A stretch of 64,000 nucleotides of DNA from Gloeophyllum trabeum ATCC 11539 (GCF_000344685.1 NW_006920410.1:152919-216918); one strand, 5' to 3'; numbered from the stretch's first letter, positions 35,216 to 46,730 are shown. Numbers and translations: made by a program. The notes: generated by a model from the letters alone, not told the origin.

Positions 35216-37231
35216 ATGACATTATTTGACGCGCCCGAGTGAGTCCGTAATCGCCTCGACATTGTCTGTCAATGTCTAACTCGACTGCGCAGACGGGCCT
35301 GGCGGCTAACTGGTAAATATACCCCGCGTTCCTTCTCCGGAACTTGCTTTTATTCACGCAAACTCGTGCCACTAGTGGTCCGAACCCACAATGTGCGGCA
35401 GCTGAAGCAGGAGAAATCATGGCGGCCGATCGTGCAGCTCGCGGTGGACGACGTGCCCTACCCGGAGGTCATGCTCGGTGTAGACGGGCAGAATCCGAAC
35501 CTCAAAATACCCCATTTAATGTGCGTCCATATGCTCCCATTCTGCTATGTTCACTAATTGAGTTGATCTGCGAATTTATGGAATGTACACAGTCACGACG
35601 CGTCTCACGACTCCCGGGTGGACTTTGAGATCTGCTGCCAGTCCAAGACGAAGAAAAAGTCGAAGCGGAGGAGTGTGCTCGCAAAGGCGAGCACGTCCTT
35701 GGGGGACATCCTCGCGCGTCAAGACACTAGCAGAGGTGCGTTCCTACCCTTCAAGGCCCTTCCACCGTCACCCCCGAGTCCTGACATCGAGCCTAGTGGC
35801 TGAGATACGCTTGACGGCTCTGACCCTGACTGCGCGGCGGTCTAACTCGAACGGCTCTGGCAAGTCCGTTCAGCCCCATGCGCATCTACATGTCCGCCTC
35901 GAACCCCCATCTCATCTCCTACTCTCGCGCCGGTCAACGTTCTCGGAGGAGCTGTCCTCGCCCATTTGTACGTCCCTTTCGGTATCCTCACACTGCTCAG
36001 CCTCACCATATTCTGACTCCCTTGTTTCTGATGCGCGCTGGTATAATAGCGGAAGGCGCCCTCTCTGACACCTTGAGCGTTACCTCCGACCCGAAGCCGT
36101 TCGATGACCCTATCACGCAGCCCGAGCCGACGGCCTCAACGACTACTCTTCGCCGCCGCCGGAAGAAGCCACGCGGGTACCACCTCTTCTCCGACAGCGA
36201 ATACTCCGAGGACTCGCCCCTCTCCTCCGGGTCCGACCTCGAACTCGACCTTGAGCCCTCTTCTACTTCCCATCCGACTTCCTTCCTGGATGGCGACCAA
36301 CCCTCGTTCCTGGCCGACCTCGATCCCCCCATTGATTCCGACTCCGAAAGGCAGACCTGGCCATGGTTCGCCCCCTCCTTCCTCCCCCAATACGCCCAAT
36401 ACTCCGACCACGTCTCAGTTCTCTCCAAGCGCTCTTCCGACTTCGGCACGGGCTTCCTCGACGCGATCTCGCCGTACCACCGCCTGAACGACGCAGGCGG
36501 GTTCGACGCGATCGAGCGCGTCATGCGCGACTTGCAGGCCGAGTGGAATTACGTTGGGGCTTCGGTTCGTGTTGCTTGTGACCCATTTTCTTCCTTGCAC
36601 TCATTATGACCTGTGCTGTGTACATAGCTGATCGCGTTAGCTGCGTAAGTCCCTAACCCATACTTTTGGTAGTACCACGAAGAGAAAGTCCACTGATGAT
36701 GTGGACGACAGGATCGACGCAACCGTATTCGGCCTCTCCCCCGACGCCATCTTCCGCGTCGACGGGCTGGCGCAGCACGCAGTCGCGGCAGGCGGGCTCG
36801 CGGCGGGGCTCGGGCTCGCGATCGACGCGTGGCTGATATTGCAGTACAATTGTACGGACCCGCAGAAGTTCCAGGTGCACGTCACCCTGCTCATCCCATT
36901 GTGCGCCTCACTAATGCCACACCAGACCCGCGCCCTCGGCATCTGGGACAACTACATCGCCTTCTGTCTCACCTGCCGCCTTCCCGCGCTCTGCCTCGTC
37001 CTCTCCGCCGTCGCGCTCCTCCTCTTCCTCTGCGCTGTCGCGTTCGACGTCTGGCCGACCGCGAGCGTCGTCGTGTGCTTCCTGGCGGGCGTGCTGGTCT
37101 CGAGCCAGTACTTGTTGTGGGTGGCGTGGAGGCTGGGCAGGGGGGCGGTGTGGTTGGTTCGGGGTGTGGTGGGGAGGTGTAGGGGCGGGAGACCGCCTGC
37201 GGCGAAGGGAGAGGAGGGAGGAGGAACGTAG
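35216..37231 (+). CDS. Uncharacterised protein with C2-like N-terminus and C-terminal membrane helices
   Basis: I do not recognise a named family. Nine exons (35216-35238, 35293-35312, 35376-35520, 35593-35735, 35797-35967, 36050-36564, 36628-36644, 36712-36874 and 36926-37231) close in frame to 500 aa. Residues 1-110 (MTLFDAPERAWRLTVVRTHN ... VDFEICCQSK) look like a beta-strand C2-type module followed by a Lys/Ser-rich stretch. The middle is acidic and Ser-rich (SEYSEDSPLSSGSDLELDLE). The C-terminal third has Ala/Gly-rich hydrophobic segments at GGLAAGLGLAIDAWLIL, LPALCLVLSAVALLLFL and ASVVVCFLAGVLVSSQYLLW, then a short basic tail. This suggests a membrane-anchored protein, possibly lipid-binding. 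Two tiny first exons (23 and 20 nt) and a 17-nt exon 7 make automatic annotation likely to miss the N-terminus. Confidence 0.7.
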
Positions 37232-38096
37232 TGTTGGGGACTTGTTTTGTTCTGATGGTTACGCTCATAATTATATCCGTTGCTTCATATACCATACCAT
37301 ACCGCGTCCATCGCGCCGCTGTCGTAGTTTCCATTCGCACTTAAAAACAACAGTAAATGTACATCCATTACACGAGAATGTTAAGCGATGAATGGCACCC
37401 CTCCTTTCCATGGAGCATGCATATCTCGGGTCTGCTTGTAGATGGTACGTCAAATTCACGCTTCCCCGATGGATCATTTGCGCCTCGCATCTGCATAACA
37501 AGGCTACGATGCGACCACTTTATCGCTTCTTTCGTACAGTTCCGGGCGATGCTGAATGACCATCTTACCCCCGGTTCGTCATCTTCCCGGCTCTTGCCTC
37601 CGTGTATGATGTTCGCTCGTATTGTCGTCCTCGAATGTAGTTTCGCGGACCAGTTTCTTCCTGTCTGCTATCTTCGTGGCGACACCAGAGCCTGCAGCAA
37701 TGTGAAGGCAGGCATCGACACCGAAGTCATGTACCAACTTGCGGAAGTGGGCCATTGCAAGCATGGCATGATACGAGTCCTGAGGCCTCAGGACTCGTAA
37801 TTTGCACCGCCGTTGTTTAATTTGACCCTGTTCGCCCATACTGTCCCATGCCGTCCGATTTCCTGTTACATGCCTGTCCTTTCTCTCTCTTTTGTATAGT
37901 AACAGTACATTCAACGGGTGGATAACGATAAACGACAAACGAGAGTGATCACAACTCACAAGTCCTCCTTCCTCTCCCATTCCACCACGCAACCTCTCGC
38001 TGGCAAGCTTGCTGTAGTAGTAGCAGTAGGGTAGATCCTTGGTCGATAGGTATACGATACGGTATATATAAGTTACTTCCCCCATCTGCAAGAAAG
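37232..38096. other. Convergent 3' region with a perfect palindrome
   Basis: 865 bp between two genes ending toward each other. Open frames here lack features and overlap on both strands. The one clear structure is the 28-bp palindrome at 37772-37799. Confidence 0.5.
37772..37799. repeat. Perfect 28-bp palindrome
   Basis: TACGAGTCCTGAGG is followed directly by its own reverse complement, with no loop. The word ACGAGTCCTGAG recurs at 50811, 51282 and (reversed) 52423, so this may be two abutting transposon ends or a footprint. Confidence 0.8.
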
Positions 38097-40263
38097 CTAG
38101 TGCGAAGTCCCGTCGGACTGCTCCATCCCCTCGTCCCCGTCAACGTGGATCGTCTTCTCGACGCTGATCTGCAGCTGCACGCGCACTGTTAGCTCAGGGT
38201 ACCCATGAGGAAAGGGGAGGTGGGGGGGGGGGGAGAGCGTACCTTCGTCGTCCGCTGGTCGAGCGTCGTCACCTCGTTTTGCATCTGCAATCCAAACGCC
38301 TTGAGAAGAGGTAAACGGGCGGAGAGAAAACGGAAAGGATGCGAACCCCGAAGCGATCCGTCGTGAGGCGCCCCTGGAAGATTACGGGCATGGGGTAGTC
38401 CCGCTCCGAGGAGCCCTGCCCGCGGCTGCGGAGGGACTCGCGGGTGTTCAAGCTGTCGCATGTGCGTGTCAGTGGACGGGAAGACGGGGTGGGGTGGGTG
38501 GAGGTGGGCATACGTTGCGAGGAAAGAGTTCGCATAGACTATAGGTAGCAAGAGAGGGATTAATGGGGATTAACGGGAAGAGGGGAAAGACGAACGTTTG
38601 GAGATGGCGAAGTGGAAGCCCATGAAGATGAGGTTGTGCGGCATTGCGAGCCACTATGTACGGTTATCATATTTTTGAGAATGGGTGCGGTTTGTGTGAC
38701 ATGGAATCAGAGAGGATGCTCACGCAGACGAGGGAAATGATAGTCGATATCCTACGTGCAAGGTACCAGATGAGAAAAAGGGACGGGGCAAGTGAAAAGG
38801 AGGGGGGAGGCACGTACGAAGTGAGACTCCCGTTATTGATCGTATACAGCATGATCGTGTCGATCACGTAATCCATACTACACAGCACCCGAACCGTCAG
38901 CATGCACGACCCAAGATGAGCGGGAGGGAGGAAAATGCACCTGCCGAACCCGGTGCGGTTGCTCCGCAGGAAGTAGCACAGCGAGACGGCGATGAGGACG
39001 TCGACGGCGGCGGAGGTAGCGAGGCCGAGGGTGAATATCCACTGTCATTTCCACCGCCCGGATTAGAGAAGGGCAAGGACGGGCGGGAAGCACAAGGAAA
39101 GGGGGACGCACGGTGTACCGGTTGAGGAACGTGTCAAAGCTCCTGACGCTGATCCTATACCAGGAGTGAGATAAAAGGGGCGGAGGTAAGAAGAGGTAAT
39201 AAGCGTACATGAGTCCGGTCGTTGCTGAGAATCATGAGGAATGAGGCTGAGTAAGTCGGAATGAGAGAAGTGGGCAGTGGGAACGTACTTGTGGCGCACA
39301 CTGGTGAAGAATAATCATTTATGAGTATCATCAATAGCCCTGCGGGACTGCCTAAAAGACGCACCTAAGCGGAAGAACGCGAGAATCCACTGTTCAATGT
39401 CACGTCAGCGTTCCAGCAGAGGAGAGGGGCTGGGAGATGGTCACCATGGGGGCGCATATCCACCAGTTGTGCTTGCTCACTGCCGGTTCGACCATCAATC
39501 TCCCTCTAGACGTCTTCAATTGATCAAATAGTGCTCACGGACAAGGACGCGGTGCGTGAAGAAACTATCGGGTCCATGGGTGAGGAGAGTGACTCGGTAT
39601 TGGGTGATACCAGATTAAGCTTACCTGTGTACGATGAAGGTCACGAATGCCTGTGAAAGATCATGAGTACGGTGCGTTAATGCGAGAAATGGAAAGCTTA
39701 CGGTGACTATAATCGTGAGCTGCGTGGTGTTCAGCACGGCCAGAAATACTGAAAGTTGCGTTACTTACAGCTATAGGTCTAGGAAGGCGAAGGATTAATG
39801 TGCAGGAAACTTTGGAACCGTAACCGCCAGGACTCACATGGGGATAGTGTCCAGCGTCGAGTTATTCCCCCAGCTCTCGATGAGGTACTGCCATGCTCCT
39901 GCGCATATCAGACCAGAATGAAACAAGTCCAAACCCCTTCAAATGTATCACACCTCCGCGCGAAATTATCATGCGGTCCGTAGAACTTACCAAACGACAG
40001 ACACCTAAAGTCTTAGTCAGCTCGACAGCCAGACTTGGGAAAGAAGGAGCGGCAGCGTACGGTGGCCTTAACCCTCCTGTAGTCTGCGCGAAAGGTCCTG
40101 AAGTATAGGAATGATTGCATACTGACGATGCCAGAGAGGCTGCAAAATATTTTTCTCTGATCAGCAGCCTGAAAAAAACCAGACGACACGACAGAACGCA
40201 CCCCAGGGAAATGAGACTGCCCAGGAGCACCGCTCCCAGCGCCTTCGAAACATCAAACGGCAT
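38097..40263 (-). CDS. DUF6534-type multi-spanning membrane protein, copy 2
   Basis: A paralog of the gene at 11322-13508, of unknown function. Twenty-one exons (from 40263): 40263-40202, 40139-40061, 40004-39991, 39936-39838, 39778-39769, 39719-39702, 39650-39625, 39564-39539, 39479-39445, 39389-39365, 39300-39289, 39224-39209, 39154-39112, 39041-38941, 38877-38818, 38751-38724, 38653-38596, 38538-38514, 38452-38347, 38284-38243 and 38174-38097. They give 320 aa in frame. Exons 2-18 and 20 have exactly the lengths of copy 1. Family marks are ALGAVLLGSLISLG, AWQYLIESWGNNSTLDTIP, DTIMLYTINNGSLT, YANSFLATLNTRESLR and QISVEKTIH. The DNA between exons is diverged, so this is an old duplication rather than a recent copy. 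Confidence 0.87.
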
Positions 40264-41608
40264 ACTTCCAGTTCCTCGTGGTTAGACGTTCAGGTGCAGC
40301 TTCGCGGGGTGGTGGCAGGAGGCAAAGCAGGCGGGTCCAGGTCATAAGCGCCGCCCGTAGACCGTTGCATGCAGCGCGCGACAGCCCCATATAAATGGTA
40401 TGGACCGACCCAGCTCATGGAGTCTAACAGGCCGTGCGCAACGCAACATCGGGCGCGGGATCTCACCAGATCTGCCTATTCGGATGCGGCCCGATTGGGT
40501 AAAGAGGATCGACGCGGGGCAGAATTACACATAGGGGAAATGAGGAGCGGGGAAAATGAAAGTGCTGGAATGTTGCCTGAAAGCTTCAAGTACAGATTGA
40601 TGGGGGAATCCACATGTGGACTTGTACTTACAGACTGTTATCCCGGGGGAGTGCTGGAGGACCAACAGCTGCGGTGGCGACCGCCCCGCCACCCCGGAGA
40701 CCCCGCCCCAATCATCTGTCAGCTCCACAACGCAGAAGCATTCCACAGCCGACGCGATCGACCAATCAGGGGCCGTCTCAAGCGCCCCTTATGTCCACGC
40801 GCCCAAGCTATCCGCCGCGCAAGCAACCAATCAATCACTGGTATACAAGCAGGGCATTCTAGACCGGCCATGACGGTGCAGTACCGTGCCTTTCACGATG
40901 GTGCCAGTCAGCCTCTGTTACGCTCCTTTCTCCTTTCTGCCCGCGGGTAAAGGTAGGGGGGGAAGGGGCAGGTACATACGCTTTCTTTCTGTCGTACTCC
41001 CGCGATGTCGCTAGCCAAACGTTAACGGTAAAAATCTTCCTGCGCGAGCTAGATGGGTAACATGACGAATCCGCCTAGTGCCGAGCGGTCGTCCCTAGTA
41101 GGTGGTCACGCCGTCGGTGAATGGAAGGACTTGACTTCGACAGAACATACCGTACTGTATAATGTATGATCGAGTGCTGTAAGAGACTGTAAGCGACATA
41201 GTATAATTGTACATAAGGTTTTCGTGCCTTGAGCGGTTTGACTGCCGTTGATCGAATTGGATACCGCCGAGTACGAGAACAACGTTCAGGGATTGAACGA
41301 GACGCCCGGGGTATGGAAACTATGAATGATAAACGCCAAGGACCTACGCCGGTCCCGAGTAGTTATCCAACGCTCTACTGGTGTGGCAGCAACATGCATC
41401 ACTTATGGCGTTCTGCCATATCGCATCCATACCCTTTCAACCGGCACAACTAGCACCGGTGATTAATAACGCAGACAGACTCTACAAAAACCCAAAAGAC
41501 GCTCCATGCCCATGTCAGCTTGTCAATGTCACCCTTGCCCGCCCAACATCTTGCGCCGGCTTGTCGCTATAAATTCATGGTGCCCAGCATGGCGGATGCC
41601 TTCCCTTA
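40264..41608. other. Upstream region of DUF6534 copy 2
   Basis: 1.35 kb without a supportable gene. Two CCAAT words lie at 40762 and 40827, in a GC-rich stretch about 500 bp from the DUF6534 start; their use is unproven. The distal half is the 3' side of the next gene. Confidence 0.4.
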
Positions 41609-42424
41609 TCATTGCGGCGGCAACGAGCTTGCTCTTTGCGCCCCAAGCTCAACAATCCTTGCCCGCCGAGGCAGCGGCCTGGTCGGCCGCGGTCGCGCCG
41701 GTATGCGCCCCGTCGATACGCCGTCCTCTGAGCACGCGTCTGCGTCTGACTCCTCGTCCTCGCCTTCGTCCTCCTCATCTTGGTCAGAATCCGACGAGGA
41801 CTCGCCCGGGTCTGAAGTGGAGTTGGAGGAGGATGAGAGGGAGGATAAGGAGGAGGATGACGATGAGGAAGGGCGGCGGGAACGACGTTGCTCAAATACG
41901 CCCAGGCCGAGGTTCTGCAACGAAGCACATGGTCAGGTATACATCGGAAACGCGGGGAAGTGCACATACCATCTCGATATACTGTCCCGCTTCGGGGTTC
42001 ACATTCTCGATGTCCACGCTGCCGGGGTCCTCGCGAGCACGCGTCTCGAGCTCCGCGTTCGACGCCGCGAGTTCGGGAAGGAATGCCTGTACACGGGACA
42101 GTACTTTCGACGTTCGTGCAGCAGATGTCAATTCCATTGTAGTGGTACAAATCGCAGATGTGAGGACGTACGCTCGCTCGGTGGCTCGACGGCGTGCGGT
42201 CGTTCACCAGGACCGCTCAGCAGCCCGCTAACACCCGGCCTGGAAGTACTAGACCCAGACGAGGCATTTACTTTCTGCAACAGCTCCTCTACACAGCGCG
42301 TACGATGAATCCAGTGACGCACCGAGAGAAAGCGAACGAACGCACCAATCCTAGCCTGCCTCGCCTCCTCATCTTCCACGTCCAGCTTCCCGCCCGCCTT
42401 TACCTTCCCATTCACTTCACTCAT
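41609..42424 (-). CDS. DUF4598 / NOPCHAP1-like protein
   Basis: Four exons (42424-42346, 42288-42172, 42103-41970, 41914-41609) give 211 aa. The conserved core is EEARQARIEELLQKVNAS, LLSRVQAFLPELAASNAELE, then VDIENVN..GQYIEMNLGLGVFE. The YIEM-LGLGV block and the single helix SRVQAFLPEL fit DUF4598, the family of human C12orf45/NOPCHAP1, which links NOP58 to the R2TP/HSP90 machinery for box C/D snoRNP assembly. The C-terminus is a Ser then Asp/Glu-rich tail. The intron at 42289-42345 is 57 nt and in frame, so an unspliced read shows a false continuous ORF. I assign the family from the motif only. Confidence 0.72.
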
Positions 42425-43046
42425 GTCGTGCAGTGGTCTAGCAGGGACGAGGACTGAGAGGTAGGAGTGCCATCAATGTCGACGGCCTCCGTTATGTCTT
42501 CCAGTGGCGCGAATTTGGCTTTTGCTTGGAAGCCGCGAAATGCCGGGATGCCCAGATGATGGCATGTCTGTCTGGAATTGCCTTTCCTGGCCATGCAACG
42601 CCTTGGGTTGACAGGAGATTGGTGGCTGACCTGCGTCCTCAAGGATGCTGGAAGGATCCTCCATGAGCACTGAAGCAGAACCACATCACCGCTGAAGTAG
42701 GTGATTGAGCCGAGTACTCTCGCTTTACGTTGCTATGCGTTACAAGTAAACTTTGGCCATGCGATCAGACGCGGACGATTTCTAGGCGGACTCTGAGTAA
42801 TTGCAAGGAATTCGAAAACCTCTGAGCGGGTTTTGCGAGCCCCCTCTGGGGTCGGTAAGTCCCTCAGAATTAGCCTTTACTTTCAAAGCTTACAGTGTTT
42901 ATTACGCTGCAACTCGAGCTCTACGAAGGATGGGCATCACCGGTAGGAAGACATCACTTGAGCTTCCTATCGCTTAACCTAAACCTTGGGAATAGCTACC
43001 AGACCACATCTGCCTGCACGCTCTTCTTTTCACATGTACCAGGCTT
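42425..43046. other. Divergent spacer
   Basis: 622 bp between the DUF4598 gene (-) and the unknown gene (+). No motif stands out. Part may hold missing 5' exons of the downstream gene. Confidence 0.4.
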
Positions 43047-43932
43047 ATGCTTATAATGGTCCGGCCTGCGCTGGTCCACCGCGGGCTGCTAGCGAGAATG
43101 TCCATCAGCGGGACGTACAACGTCACGTTCGCGATTCTCCCCCTGCTCACCGCGCAGGTGGAGCTCCTGCTGAACTACTCCTCATGGAAGACCATCCTCT
43201 CACCCGACCCCTTGCTCTTCCCCAACCTCCCAAACGACACCGTCCCAGTCGTAGGTAAGTGAGCCAATCTTACCGTCCCCTCCTCGAGTTTCTCTCACCG
43301 CCCAGCACCATAGTTGAGCTGGGAAGGGAGATTCAAACCGGTCCGGGTTCCATCAAGCTCGACTTCCAAGAAGCCAAGCTCGAAGTCCCCAATCTCTCGC
43401 GTCTCACGAAGGAGCCCTCCACGCCGTTCACCTTCAAGACGCACATCTTTGTAGACCAGGCGATCGACGTCTTCGGCTCCTTCGTCGAGTTTGGGCTGCC
43501 CACTTCGCTCGAGACGTTTGTCCCGGCCGATTCGGCCAATGTCTCGGGCCGGGGGTACCCGTACAGTGTGAAGGGTGCGGTGGAAAGTAATTTCCTGACG
43601 TTGGGGGAGGGGGAGGAACCGAGGTGGGGAGAGGAGGCGTATAGGAACGTGTCGAGCCAGACGTGGTTTGGGTGGAGTCTGCTGTGCGGGCGGCATACGT
43701 ACGACTACGAGCACCCAGTCGACACGCCCGCCTTCGTCAAAGGTGCGTCGCCGTATACGTTCAGGGTCGGTTGACATATATTGCTCGATCTGTAGGGAAC
43801 GTCACGCTCTACCCGCCATACGTCGGCGGCGCAGACCCCGTTACGTTCACCAACGTGCATGGTCTGCACGCGACGTTCAACTTCTCCATCGCTGGCCCGG
43901 AGGATTGTGCTACTCTCAATAGCCTGGATTGA
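43047..43932 (+). CDS. Uncharacterised protein, possibly missing its 5' end
   Basis: Exons 43047-43254, 43314-43742 and 43796-43932 join in frame (257 aa from the Met at 43047). I do not recognise the family. The sequence is beta-rich with several N-glycosylation sites (NVTF, NYSS, NDT, NVS, NVT, NFS), which suggests a secreted or surface domain. Patterns such as SGTYNVTFAILPLLTAQVEL and GNVTLYPPYVGGADPVTFTN recall the repeated LEA2/DUF3712-like fold, but that is only a resemblance. The first Met is not followed by a convincing signal peptide, so either upstream exons were missed or this is a 5'-truncated remnant. It ends 158 bp from the stop of the convergent nuclease gene. Confidence 0.5.
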
Positions 43933-44090
43933 AGTCGGATGCCTATGGCGTCGTGGTAATACACCCCGCTTGGTCTTATACCGGCATTGACAGCGGCAGC
44001 GGAGACATGAACTTCCATTCATTCCCAGGTAAGCTAGTATGTAGGTACGATGCGTCCTTGTCTCCACATGGTGTACCTCGCCGACCATAT

Positions 44091-45553
44091 CTAAGGCAAC
44101 CCAGTCTCCCCATCGAATATCACGTTCAGCCAGGCCGCCAGCCGATACCCTTGTTTCGCCAACTGCAAATCGATCTGCATGCATTATAATCGTCAGCCTT
44201 CGCCGTGCCCTCCTCGAGACACGGGCACGCACCACAGGCACAGCGTTGTCGAAATAGTCTCCCTCGCACAGGTCGTCGCCCGAGTCGTACGAGAACACGA
44301 CGCTCTGCAGAACCCTGAATCAGTGACTAACCTCCCCGCGAGCATTTCCACTGTCTGTCGTACGCACACAGTCATATGCATTTGCCTCCCGAGCCCACAC
44401 GAGTGGACACTCCAGCGGCGTGATGCTCGCCCTCTTCCCCTTCTCCGCCCCCAGCCGCTTGATGTCCTCCTCAATCGTGGCCACCGAGCGCTTGGTACTG
44501 ACCGGCTCCGTGATGGACGTGCACGAGAGCCAGTCGGACGTGAGTGACTTGTACTCACCGCTCTTGATCCGCGCGACGAGGGCGGCGATGTACGTCTGCA
44601 GGTTGCCGCCGTAGGACCCGTTGATGTTGGTTGTCAGGATGCCCGTGTCCCATGCCTATTTACGAACGGAGTCAAGCTTGGGCGTATGAGTGTCGAGGGT
44701 GGAACATACGGCGTGGAGGTTCGTGGATTTGCCGCCGCACACGGCGTCGATGTCATTCCCGCCCACCTCGTACGCCTCGACGTGCAGGGGCTGGCCGATG
44801 TCCCCCAGGAACTGCAGACGCGTCAAAATGTGTGTGCAATCATGCCAAGGGACGTACGTGATCTGCATAAGACGTGTTTCAGAGCTGGGTATTGTATTTG
44901 AGTGGAAGAGGCTGCGCACCGATAAATTTCAGCGCCTCTTGTCTCTGGCTGGCCGACAGGGAGGTCTCCTGGATGCGCGTGGTGTAGTTGGCTATGGCCG
45001 TTACTGGCCAGCACGGATGTACAGGTGAGTGCTTGTCGGGGAGCGAAAATATAATAGGACATACAGATGCAACCTCCATCTCCGCAGTCCCGGGTTTCGG
45101 ATACCGAGCACGAGTCATCCAGGGGGTCATCTTAGGGTACGTGGGTATTATTTCGGTTACGATGAGCACGATAACGCACCTTCTGCGTCAACGAAGTGAT
45201 ACGGCGCCGACCACTTGTACGCCGTCTCGTACCGGACGTTGTCCGCCCAGGTCGCGGCGCTGCCGAGACTCTGGTTGTACGTCGAGCCCAGCGACGACTT
45301 GACGAAGGACAGGGCGCCGGATGTGAGGAACTGTTTCCGGCTTTAATGGCGGTCCTTCCAGGTGAGTATGAACGACTTGAGCTACCTCTTGCGCGATGTA
45401 TCTGCCATGCACACGGAGCGGATGAGTCGTCTGCGGATGTGGACGTGATGTGTGGTTTCCTCACCCGACTGTCTCGTGACCCAACGCACCCCAGGCGGAG
45501 GTGCCCCGCACGAAGGCAGACAGTCCCAGAAGGCTGTATTTGAGGTGTCTCAT
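44091..45553 (-). CDS. Secreted S1/P1-type nuclease
   Basis: A zinc-dependent single-strand nuclease/3'-nucleotidase. Ten exons (45553-45465, 45401-45386, 45330-45180, 45130-45065, 45003-44920, 44862-44858, 44811-44710, 44655-44368, 44304-44233, 44174-44091) close to 318 aa. The signal peptide MRHLKYSLLGLSAFVRGTSA leads to mature WGALGHETVGYIAQEF, where the N-terminal Trp and the His are zinc ligands. Further ligand regions are AATWADN, APYHFVDAED, DHFLGDIGQPLHVE and NLHAAWDTG. Cys pairs are present in CSVSETRDCGDGGC. It ends AAWLNVIFDGETGLP. Two microexons (16 nt and 5 nt) are needed to keep the active-site region intact. It probably serves extracellular nucleic-acid and phosphate scavenging. 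Confidence 0.93.
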
Positions 45554-46163
45554 TCCGATACTATAACGGGGCAAGGGCGAGCTGGATGCAGAGCAGAGAA
45601 ACTGGATGGTTTCCTTGTCACCCTTCTTATACTTCGCGCGGTGCAAGGTATCTACCCGGATGGCAGCTTCTGTGTACTGATACCCCGCAACGTGCCTCGA
45701 ATACCCATTCTATCTGACCTGGCCATATGATTGTCGGCTGAAGCACGCGGTCGGAAATGCAATATCATTTAGAAGTGCGTTGTGGCCGACAGGAAGTGAC
45801 GCATGTTTTCCATTTTATTGTGGCTGGGAACAGCGCCCGTGTGGGGTTTGACAGCGAGGGTATTGAGGTGTAACTACCTGACGCTTACTGAACATCTAAG
45901 TGGCCCTCGTTGGCTTGGGATACTCACGAATCGGGAGGGGATGCTGTGCCACCCACGCTGCGATGATAAGAACGTGCATCTGCACTATTTTTAACTCTCA
46001 TCCCGAGGTAAATAATATATAATGCCCCTCCCCCATTTAAATAAAATATGCATTTTCATTATATGATACAAAGCTCAAGAACTCATTGATTCGAAGTGAC
46101 TTCGAAGGGGGTGGGACATGCAGGTTCGAGAGGAGACCGGACAGGTTCGGACAGTATGCCACA
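45554..46163. other. Divergent spacer
   Basis: 610 bp between the nuclease (-) and DPH4 (+). It holds a 39-bp sequence at 46020-46058 shared with 50661-50700; otherwise nothing is recognised. Confidence 0.45.
46020..46058 (+). repeat. Dispersed 39-bp sequence, copy 1
   Basis: The core TAATGCCCCTCCCCC then TTTAAAT, AAATATGCA and TTTTCA recurs at 50661-50700 with three or four changes. Both copies lie beside genes; the nature is unknown. Confidence 0.7.
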
Positions 46164-46730
46164 ATGGACAAACAGATCCAAACCATCAGAGCCAGACTTC
46201 GGTGTAAATCGCTGTGTCGCTGTCTCTCTTTTCGTCGCACATTACAAGATACTACCCTGGCGAACCAGCAGCAGCCGGACTACTACCGGGTCCTAGGGCT
46301 TTCTCCTCCTTTCTCACCCGCCGACTTGAAAGCTGCTTACCATCGCGCTCTTCTCCGCTTTCATCCTGACAAACGACAAGAGAAGGAGCAGAGAGATGTC
46401 GACGTCTCATCAACGGTTGCGGAGATCAAAGACGCGTACATGACCCTGTCTTCTCCTGCTCTCCGTGCCGCCTACGACGCTCAGCTGGAGCGTCGACAAG
46501 CAGGACCGCGACCTGCGCAGGTAGTCTCGTTGGAAGAATTCAGCGAATCCGAGGAAGATAATATAGGGAGGTGGACATACGACTGCAGGTGCGGCGGTGT
46601 GTATGTCATTACCGAGCGTGAGATGGAAGAGGATCGCCACCTGGTGGGATGCGGTAGCTGCTCGGAGGTGATTTGGGTCGGGTACGAGATCGCGGAGGGG
46701 GAGGACGTCGGATCGGAAGGCAAGCAGTAG
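46164..46730 (+). CDS. DPH4: Diphthamide biosynthesis protein 4 (J domain + CSL zinc finger)
   Basis: DPH4/JJJ3 carries iron and electrons for the DPH1-DPH2 radical-SAM step that builds diphthamide on elongation factor 2. This 188-aa intronless ORF has a J domain (DYYRVLGLSPPFSPADLKAA ... RFHPDKR, with the HPD signature) and a C-terminal CSL-type zinc finger (YDCRCGGVYVITEREM ... GCGSCSEVIWVGYE, with the CxC and CxxC pairs). About 35 residues precede the J domain, longer than usual, so translation may start later, but no other in-frame Met lies between 46164 and the J domain. Confidence 0.88.
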   Translation: MDKQIQTIRARLRCKSLCRCLSFRRTLQDTTLANQQQPDYYRVLGLSPPFSPADLKAAYHRALLRFHPDKRQEKEQRDVDVSSTVAEIKDAYMTLSSPALRAAYDAQLERRQAGPRPAQVVSLEEFSESEEDNIGRWTYDCRCGGVYVITEREMEEDRHLVGCGSCSEVIWVGYEIAEGEDVGSEGKQ

